A stretch of DNA of 7,652 bases from assembly GCA_022565135.1 (NCBI GenBank), contig JADFKA010000079.1, positions 1 to 7,652 on the forward strand, read 5' to 3'. Position numbers and translations under genes: made by a program. Positions 6,290 through 7,652 of the stretch are shown here, piece by piece. How positions within the stretch are numbered: the first letter of the stretch is position 1; each line of letters opens with the position of its first letter. The notes under the pieces are model-generated. The model saw nothing but the letters and a program-made list of their open reading frames with translations. It was not told the origin of the DNA and made no database searches. The DNA is from Pseudomonadota bacterium (GTDB lineage Bacteria; Pseudomonadota; Gammaproteobacteria; Steroidobacterales; Woeseiaceae).

Positions 6290-7477
6290 ATGCTCAAGTT
6301 ATCCGGGTTAGGATCGACACCTATGAAAATACTGGTCATAGCCGCCGGTCCGTTGCCACTGGGTCGCGGAACACCCGCGCGCACACTGCGTGTTAGCCAA
6401 GCGTTGGCATCGCACGGTCACGATATCTGCGTTGCTGCGTTTCCAATCGCTGACAAGAGCATAGAGACAAATTTACGAATCGAACGCTCGAAAGGCGTGC
6501 GCGGTTACAGCAAAACCAGTGCAGGCCCCAGCGTCGCGAAGCTTTTTTTTATGAATCCGCGACTTGTTACAAAGGTTCGCGAACTGCTCGAGCATGAATC
6601 GTTCGATGTAATCTATGCGCATCACTACGAGGGCCTGCTCGTGGCATCTATCGCGCGTCGTCGTGCTGGCGTTCGCGCGCCAATCGTATTTGATTCGCAC
6701 ACTCTGCTCGGTTCCGAGCTGAGTTACTACTTTCCAAGTTCCCTCAGTTGGCTCGTAAGTTGGCTCGGTTCAGTTCTCGACAGCCATCTATTTCGTCTTG
6801 CCGACGCCGTTATTGGCGTGTCGGACGAGATAACAACCTTCTATGCGTCGCGATCCCGACCTGATCTACCAATCGTTACGGCAACGAACGGTGTCGAATA
6901 TGAGACATTCATCAGAACGTCTAATTCGGGTAGTCAATCGTCGTCCGTGCGTGTGGTCTTCGCAGGCAATCTGAGCGGCTACCAGGGCTTCGATTTCCTG
7001 ATTGCGGCATACCGCATAATTCGTCGGCAACGACAGGATATCGAGCTGATCATTGCTTCGCGCGAAGCCGACGAGGTTTTGGCTGCGATGGGCATAGCAA
7101 ATCCCGAGGAAGAGGGGATCACAGTGCTCTCTGGCGAGTTCAACGAGTTGCCAAGCATTCTTGCATCGGCTGACATCGCGACAAATCCGCGAACGGTGTG
7201 CCCGGGCATACCGCAGAAATTACTGAATTACATGGCGGCTGCTTTGCCCACCGTGTCGTTCGAGGGCTCATCAGCAATACTGGTGCATGAAAAAACCGGT
7301 TTGATCGTGTCGAACGGCAACATTGACGATTTTGCCAAAGCGATAATGCGCTTGGCCGATGCGAGCGACATGCGCCTGCGGATGGGTAATGCGGCGCGAG
7401 CGTTGATTAAAGCCGAGTACAACTGGGAGCGAGTCGCTGCGACGTTTGAACACGTGTGCCAAATGCTCAAGCAATGA
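6290..7477 (+). CDS. Glycosyltransferase family 4-like protein (GT-B fold, variant EX7E)
   Basis: 395 residues of GT-B form. The N-terminal domain opens with MKILVIAAGPLPLGRGTPART (12-32), with the glycine-rich turn, followed by LASHGHDICVAAFP, FDVIYAHHYEG (105-115), IVFDSHTLL (132-140) and ADAVIGVSDEI (171-181). The linker ends in VTATNGVEYETF. The donor domain starts with VVFAGNLSGYQGFDFLIAAY (222-241), then ELIIASRE (252-259) and FNELPSILASADIATNPR. It holds CPGIPQKLLNYMAAALPTV (304-322). This is where EX7E falls in GT4 enzymes, but the two Glu positions are Pro305 and Asn313. The K-LLNYMA form is, from memory, seen in other GT4-like proteins, so this is a subfamily variant more than a defect. 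Start: ATG 6290 has the better ribosome site, while ATG 6323 (M12) matches the usual MKILVI opening. It is separate from the upstream operon, downstream of its own promoter candidate. Donor and acceptor unknown. Confidence 0.88.
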   Translation: MLKLSGLGSTPMKILVIAAGPLPLGRGTPARTLRVSQALASHGHDICVAAFPIADKSIETNLRIERSKGVRGYSKTSAGPSVAKLFFMNPRLVTKVRELLEHESFDVIYAHHYEGLLVASIARRRAGVRAPIVFDSHTLLGSELSYYFPSSLSWLVSWLGSVLDSHLFRLADAVIGVSDEITTFYASRSRPDLPIVTATNGVEYETFIRTSNSGSQSSSVRVVFAGNLSGYQGFDFLIAAYRIIRRQRQDIELIIASREADEVLAAMGIANPEEEGITVLSGEFNELPSILASADIATNPRTVCPGIPQKLLNYMAAALPTVSFEGSSAILVHEKTGLIVSNGNIDDFAKAIMRLADASDMRLRMGNAARALIKAEYNWERVAATFEHVCQMLKQ

Positions 7478-7517
7478 ACCCGGACCGGTTGAAATCGCAA
7501 ATCAAAGCAATGGTATG

Positions 7518-7593
7518 GACTTCTCCTCCGCTAAACGGCATCTAGGTGCCACACTGGTAAACGATATCGACCAGTGCACGGAGAAGAGGAGTC
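7518..7593. repeat. Nested inverted repeats able to form a three-way-junction structure
   Basis: An outer stem pairs 7518-7530 (GACTTCTCCTCCG) with 7579-7593 (CGGAGAAGAGGAGTC) through 12 pairs, one C/A mismatch and a two-base GG bulge. An alternative register pairs 7520-7526 perfectly with 7580-7586. Inside are two further hairpins: GGCA 7537-7540 with TGCC 7547-7550, and CACTGGT 7552-7558 with ACCAGTG 7570-7576 around an 11-base loop. Together they can fold as a closed three-way junction. No T-run follows, so it is not a simple terminator. Candidate structured RNA leader, DNA cruciform or mobile-element end; I do not recognise it as a known family. Confidence 0.5.
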
Positions 7594-7605
7594 ACGATAA
7601 GACGA

Positions 7606-7617
7606 TTGCTTAAGCAA
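7606..7617. promoter_or_regulatory. Perfect 12-bp palindrome TTGCTTAAGCAA
   Basis: TTGCTTAAGCAA reads identically on both strands and ends 8 bases before the ATG at 7626. A continuous palindrome of this length beside a possible gene start fits a dimeric regulator operator. There is no loop, so it is not a good RNA hairpin. Whether a promoter overlaps it is not clear. Confidence 0.38.
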
Positions 7618-7625
7618 ACTGCATA

Positions 7626-7652
7626 ATGGCAAACAGGTCGAACCGGCGTCAG
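7626..7652 (+). CDS. Possible start of another gene, cut by window end
   Basis: ATG at 7626 opens a frame of nine codons (MANRSNRRQ) that runs off the window. The basic N-terminus could suit a DNA-binding or transposase-like protein, but nine residues cannot identify a family. No clear Shine-Dalgarno site lies 5-10 bases upstream; that space is occupied by the palindrome. The GAGAAGAGGAG purine run at 7581-7591 is too far away to serve it. Confidence 0.2.

Larger units (their letters stand above)
7478..7652. other. 3' flank after second glycosyltransferase, rich in self-complementary sequence
   Basis: No complete gene. The stretch carries the nested hairpin segment at 7518-7593 and the 12-base palindrome at 7606-7617, then a possible gene start at 7626. 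No classical hairpin plus T-run terminator for the glycosyltransferase is visible. The dense symmetry just before a possible start could be a regulatory leader or the end region of a mobile element whose body lies beyond the window. Confidence 0.5.

Noticed and set aside
1..7652. CRISPR array, tRNA or rRNA genes
   Set aside because: No regularly spaced repeats and no tRNA or rRNA-like sequence were found on reading both strands.

Overview
The window looks like part of a proteobacterial chromosome of moderately high GC content. That placement is an inference from the style of the KatG fragment and the codon use. No rRNA, tRNA or other firm taxonomic marker is present, so the genus cannot be named. 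The window holds the end of a catalase-peroxidase gene followed by a cell-surface glycan or glycolipid type locus: two GT-B glycosyltransferases, an alkaline-phosphatase-superfamily protein, an aldo/keto reductase and a flippase-like membrane protein. One unrecognised gene lies on the opposite strand inside the locus.

Layout. Positions 1-645 hold the C-terminal part of katG (+), cut by the window edge. Positions 646-1084 are a gene-poor gap of about 430 bases with short repeats, a perfect 7-bp-arm inverted repeat just before the next gene, and an insertion-sequence-end-like motif. Positions 1085-5676 hold four + strand genes that overlap end to start: glycosyltransferase family 4, AP-superfamily phosphodiesterase-like protein, aldo/keto reductase, and LPG-synthase-TM/UPF0104 flippase-like protein. 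The overlaps (ATGA, TTGA, then 14 or 29 nt) make this almost certainly one translationally coupled operon. Positions 5666-6202 hold an unrecognised 178-residue gene on the - strand, whose end overlaps the flippase gene tail to tail by 11 bases. An 87-base divergent region follows, with a plausible + strand promoter. Positions 6290-7477 hold a second GT4-like glycosyltransferase (+). Positions 7478-7652 hold a strongly self-complementary segment, a perfect 12-bp palindrome and possibly the first nine codons of another gene.

How the genes may work together (inference). The two glycosyltransferases would add sugars to a nucleotide-sugar-derived or lipid-linked glycan. The multi-helix membrane protein may belong to the membrane step. 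The reductase could modify a sugar or other small precursor. The role of the AP-like protein is the main puzzle. It keeps the family fold signature, the Thr nucleophile and two histidines, but four metal-ligand positions are replaced (Asp to Gln10, Asp to Ala201, Asp-His to Glu252-Cys253). The neighbouring reductase also lacks the usual catalytic His (Tyr161), and the second glycosyltransferase lacks both acidic residues of the EX7E motif. An operon with two predicted catalytically altered enzymes, both otherwise intact, is the best candidate here for something not yet described.
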